Positions 61,521-64,000 of a stretch of DNA of 64,000 bases are shown one piece after another. The notes under the pieces were generated by a model. It saw nothing but the letters and a program-made list of their open reading frames with translations, did no database searches and had not been told where the DNA came from. Each line of letters starts with the position of its first letter. The first letter of the stretch is position 1. Source of the DNA: CAJCIY01 sp964245825. Its GTDB lineage: Bacteria; Actinomycetota; Actinomycetes; Mycobacteriales; CAJCIY01. The stretch spans positions 169,970 to 233,969 of the forward strand of contig CAXTNT010000004.1 of assembly GCA_964245825.1 (NCBI GenBank). The letters are read 5' to 3'. A program made the position numbers and the translations under genes.

Positions 61521-62461
61521 TGGCACCGCACTCCCACGGCGTTCCGCTGTCGGTGTGGCCGGCCGCGCAACGCACCTCCCGCGCCCAACGCGCCGGCCGG
61601 TACCTGCCGACCTCCGGGCGGCACCCGGCGAAGATGCTCCCCGCCATCGCCGCGCAGGCGATCGCCACCTACACCCAACCCGGCGACCTCGTCCTCGACC
61701 CGATGTGCGGGGTCGGCACCACCCTCGTCGAAGCCGTCCACCAAGGCCGGGACGCGATCGGGATCGAGTACGAACCCGACTGGGCCGAACACGCCCGCGC
61801 CAACCTCGCCCTCGCCCGCGCCCAGCACGCCCCCGGCCGGGGTGAGGTGATCTGCGGCGACGGCCGGCACACCGCCACCCTCGCCGACCCCGCCGTCCGC
61901 GGCCTCGCCGCGCTGGTGCTGACGTCCCCGCCGTATGGGGCGTCGCTGCACGGGCAGGTCGTCGCCCGCCAAGGCCACGGCATCGCCAAGAGCCACAACC
62001 GGTACTCCACCGACCGGGCCAACCTCGCCCACCAGAACCTGCCAGCGTTGCTCGCCGGGTTCACCGCGATCCTCACCGAGACGGCCGCGCTGCTGCGCCC
62101 GGGCGGGTTCGTCGCGGTCACCGCCCGCCCCTGGCGCGAAGCCGGCTACCTCATCGACCTGCCCACCGCCGTGTTCGACTGCGGCCGGGCCGCCGGGCTC
62201 ATCCCGTATGAGCGGAACGTCGCCCTCCTCGCCGGCCTCCGCGACGGGCAGATCATCCCGAGGGCGTCGTTCTTCGCCCTCCAGCAGGCGCAACGCGCCC
62301 GCCGGAACGGCACCCCCCGGCTGGTCATCGCCCACGAAGACCTCCTCGTGCTCACCAAACCAACCGGCACCCGCACGCGCCAAGGGCAGGTCAGGCCGGC
62401 CACCTCGCCGGTCGCGTTGGCATCCCCGGCGGCGGCGCGCCAACCGGCTGGCGGGGGGTGA
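61520..62461 (+). CDS. N4/N6 DNA methyltransferase
   Basis: 313 aa. Opening SGRHPAKMLPAIAAQAIATY, SAM motif LDPMCGVGTTLVEAVHQGRD (about 60-79), IGIEYEPDWAEHARAN, catalytic motif IV LTSPPYGASLHG (about 134-145), and LLRPGGFVAVTARPWREAGY. SPPY is typical of N4-cytosine or N6-adenine enzymes. No cognate restriction enzyme is adjacent, so it is an orphan methylase that could protect the element or set replication/transfer state. GTGA overlap with the excisionase. Confidence 0.88.
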   Translation: MAPHSHGVPLSVWPAAQRTSRAQRAGRYLPTSGRHPAKMLPAIAAQAIATYTQPGDLVLDPMCGVGTTLVEAVHQGRDAIGIEYEPDWAEHARANLALARAQHAPGRGEVICGDGRHTATLADPAVRGLAALVLTSPPYGASLHGQVVARQGHGIAKSHNRYSTDRANLAHQNLPALLAGFTAILTETAALLRPGGFVAVTARPWREAGYLIDLPTAVFDCGRAAGLIPYERNVALLAGLRDGQIIPRASFFALQQAQRARRNGTPRLVIAHEDLLVLTKPTGTRTRQGQVRPATSPVALASPAAARQPAGGG

Positions 62462-62682
62462 GCGCGGTCGAGCCACTGGTGTTCTCGGTCGAGGAGGCCG
62501 CCGCCGCGCTGGGGATCGGCCGGTCCTTGGCATTCGAGCTGGTCCGGCGCGGTGAGCTGCCGACCGTGCGGCTGGGGCGGCGGCGGGTCATCCCCCGCCA
62601 CCTGCTGGTGAACTGGCTGGATTCGCGAGTCGGAGCGTCAATGGACGACCACCCGACGTCCACGGAGGCCCGCCATGCCTAA
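62458..62682 (+). CDS. xis: Excisionase, MerR-like HTH_17
   Basis: 74 aa, GTG start coupled to the methyltransferase. FSVEEAAAALGIGRSLAFEL, then VRRGELPTVRLGRRRVIPRH is the winged-helix HTH_17 of excisionases. It bends att DNA and biases the integrase to excision. Its 3' end overlaps the integrase start by 8 nt. Confidence 0.92.
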   Translation: MSAVEPLVFSVEEAAAALGIGRSLAFELVRRGELPTVRLGRRRVIPRHLLVNWLDSRVGASMDDHPTSTEARHA

Positions 62683-63820
62683 CGGCTCCATCGCCCGCCA
62701 CGTCAGCAGGCGGCGGGACGAACGCGGCCGGGCGGTGAGCACCTACCGGTGGCGGGCGGACCTGCCCGTCGGCGCGGACGGCATCCGGCGGCAGAAGAAG
62801 ATGTCCGGCTTCCCCACCCGCGCCGCCGCCGCCGCATCGCTGCGGGCCTACCTCACCGACCTGCAAGACGGGCAGGTGATCGCGCCCGCGGACCTGACGG
62901 TGTCCCAGGCGGTCGAGGTGTGGTGCGCGGCGCGGCGCAACGTCGAACCCACCACGGTCCGCGGCTACCGCGACGCACTGGCCCACGTGACCACCGCGAT
63001 CGGTACTCGCACCGTCCAATCGGTCGGCCGCCGGGACTTCGACCGGATCGTCACCACCATGCAGGCCGCTGGCCGGTCACCGCGGACCATCCGGCTGACG
63101 ATGGGCTGCGCCCGGCGGGTGTTCCGCGACGCCGTCCGCGACGGGGTGATCCGCACCAACCCCACCGAGTTCGTCGAGCTCCCCACCGGCCGGCCGAAGG
63201 AGATGCGCACCTGGACCCCAGACCAGGTGCAGGCCTTCGCTAAGGCCGCTGGCCGGCACCGGCTCGCCCCCGCGTGGCGGCTAACCCTCGCCGGTCTGCG
63301 TCGGTCGGAGGTGATGGGCCTGCGCTGGTCCGACCTCGACCTGGACGCCGGCACCCTGACCGTCGCCCAAGCGCGGGTGTCACTGACCGGCGCCAGCACC
63401 TACCTCAAGCCGCCGAAGACCCAGCGGAGCAGCCGTGTCCTACCGCTGGACACCGCCTCCGTGAAAGCATTCAGAGCCTTCCGTGCGGCGACGGCGTCCG
63501 AGCGGCTCGCGTTCGGTCCCGCCTACGACACCAGCCACGACCTGGTCGTCGTCGACGAGGGGGGCCGGCCGATCCGCCCCGAGCTCTACGGCGACGAATT
63601 CACCCGACTCGCCCACACCGCAGCCGTGCCGCGTATCCGGCTACACGACGCACGGCACACCTGCGCCTCCTACCTCCACGCCCAGGGCCTCCCCATCGCC
63701 GCGATCAGCGCCTGGCTCGGGCACAGCAGCCCGGCCTTCACCTTCCGCCAATACGTCCACGCCGCCGCCGACGGCCTCGGCCTCGCACGGGACCTCCTCG
63801 CGGACGCCCTCGGCGATTAG
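62675..63820 (+). CDS. int: Tyrosine site-specific integrase
   Basis: 381 aa. N-terminal arm-binding region (1-70: YRWRADLPVGADGIRRQKKM), SAM-like core-binding domain (about 74-165), and a catalytic domain with Arg in LAGLRRSEVMGLRW (about 210), Lys in LKPPKTQRSSR (about 249), H-x-x-R in LHDARHTCAS (about 328-331), His in LGHSS (about 351) and the Tyr nucleophile in FRQYVHA (about 361). All catalytic residues are present. Integrases of this type use tRNA genes as attB; tRNA-Thr at 19,968 is the visible candidate. Confidence 0.95.
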   Translation: MPNGSIARHVSRRRDERGRAVSTYRWRADLPVGADGIRRQKKMSGFPTRAAAAASLRAYLTDLQDGQVIAPADLTVSQAVEVWCAARRNVEPTTVRGYRDALAHVTTAIGTRTVQSVGRRDFDRIVTTMQAAGRSPRTIRLTMGCARRVFRDAVRDGVIRTNPTEFVELPTGRPKEMRTWTPDQVQAFAKAAGRHRLAPAWRLTLAGLRRSEVMGLRWSDLDLDAGTLTVAQARVSLTGASTYLKPPKTQRSSRVLPLDTASVKAFRAFRAATASERLAFGPAYDTSHDLVVVDEGGRPIRPELYGDEFTRLAHTAAVPRIRLHDARHTCASYLHAQGLPIAAISAWLGHSSPAFTFRQYVHAAADGLGLARDLLADALGD

Positions 63821-64000
63821 GCGCTCACGCCGCCTGGTGCCTTCCAGTCGGCCTCTAAGACTCGTAGCTGCCGAGCACTATTCTGAAGCTCCTTGACCCA
63901 CTCGCCAACAGTTATTGGACTCCGATGGTCGCCTTGGTCGTGGGCCGTCCATGGACGTGGTGTGCGAGTAGTCCGCTGGTAGGCGTGGCGTCGTGATGTG
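63817..64000 (-). CDS. Partial gene at right edge, convergent to int
   Basis: Minus-strand frame open from the window edge to a TAA at 63817-63819, overlapping the int stop region. It reads HAYQRTTRTPRPWTAHDQGD, then SPITVGEWVKELQNSARQLR and ends LEADWKAPGGVSA. Not recognised; natural-looking composition. No tRNA 3' end copy is present here, so the element or other accessory DNA continues. Confidence 0.4.
   Translation of the reverse strand, partial: TSRRHAYQRTTRTPRPWTAHDQGDHRSPITVGEWVKELQNSARQLRVLEADWKAPGGVSA

Larger units (their letters stand above)
20018..64000. mobile_element. Putative integrative and conjugative element, right end outside window
   Basis: Runs from the 3' half of tRNA-Thr to beyond the right edge. 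Supporting genes: tyrosine integrase and excisionase (62.5-63.8 kb), a full actinobacterial type IV secretion set (50.7-60.4 kb), a Tad-type pilus operon (36.7-47.3 kb), and 15 kb of defence-type cargo with gene remnants. The stretch 20.7-23.7 kb is visibly less GC-rich than the core. No second copy of the tRNA 3' end is found in the window, so attR must be further right, or the integrase belongs to a different site and the region is a composite of two insertions. Confidence 0.7.

Noticed and set aside
63821..64000. attR or tRNA fragment directly after int
   Set aside because: No match to the tRNA-Thr 3' end is found; the minus strand instead reads as the end of an unknown gene.

Overview
The window is high-GC actinobacterial DNA. 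The left 20 kb carries the actinobacterial gene order clpC / mutY / disA / radA and carD-ispD-ispF, with a CarD close to the mycobacterial protein in length and sequence and a DisA of the same length as the mycobacterial enzyme. I cannot name the genus. No rRNA gene and no CRISPR array is visible.

1-19,970 is core chromosome: the 3' part of clpC; mutY; a membrane-anchored secreted protein; disA and radA (DNA damage and c-di-AMP); a PCuAC-like lipoprotein bracketed by two inverted copies of a ~70 bp palindromic repeat; a tightly coupled operon of circularly permuted ATP-grasp, alpha-E, transglutaminase-like and thioredoxin-like proteins; carD-ispD-ispF; a coupled AAA ATPase / TPR membrane protein pair; rlmB followed by a five-copy 52 bp tandem repeat; a hotdog thioesterase coupled to a GNAT acetyltransferase; a beta-propeller lipoprotein; and a DUF4395 protein.

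A tRNA-Thr(TGT) at 19,968-20,042 marks the switch to accessory DNA. From there to the right edge lies what looks like one integrative and conjugative element (ICE). Its excisionase and tyrosine integrase sit at 62.5-63.8 kb; its right attachment site is not in the window.

20.8-36.3 kb is a cargo region rich in defence-type genes: a membrane-anchored protein with a ParB-like DGNHR motif; a four-helix membrane protein; an SF2 helicase fused to a PD-(D/E)XK-like nuclease; an Xre regulator with a degenerate ImmA/IrrE domain coupled to a PIN protein; a TcmP / DUF5131 pair; and a four-gene ubiquitin-like conjugation operon (Ubl, E2, JAB peptidase, E1) in the order of the antiphage Bil system. A KwaB-like remnant lies downstream of that operon. 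A divergent HTH-ImmA/IrrE pair lies upstream of it. Several broken remnants indicate turnover.

36.7-47.3 kb is a Tad/type II-like pilus or secretion operon: two exported proteins, SAF/CpaB, a CpaE-like protein, CpaF, TadB, TadC, a Flp-like peptide, TadE, TadE, TadG and a large LysM-BTAD membrane protein. A decayed ISL3-family insertion sequence with terminal repeats and a near-perfect target duplication follows at 47,719-49,140. Then come an Mrr-like nuclease and a leftward type IV secretion operon at 50.7-60.4 kb: HTH/sigma-like regulator, VirB2-like pilin, TrbL-like protein, PrgI-like protein, VirB4 ATPase, frameshifted VirD4/TraG coupling protein, replication-relaxation protein and lytic transglycosylase. 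The divergent control region at 60.4-60.7 kb carries four GATGGA iterons on an exact 11 bp period and a 12 bp inverted repeat; it is a good candidate for oriT or an operator. Rightward from it run two DNA methyltransferase-like genes, xis and int.
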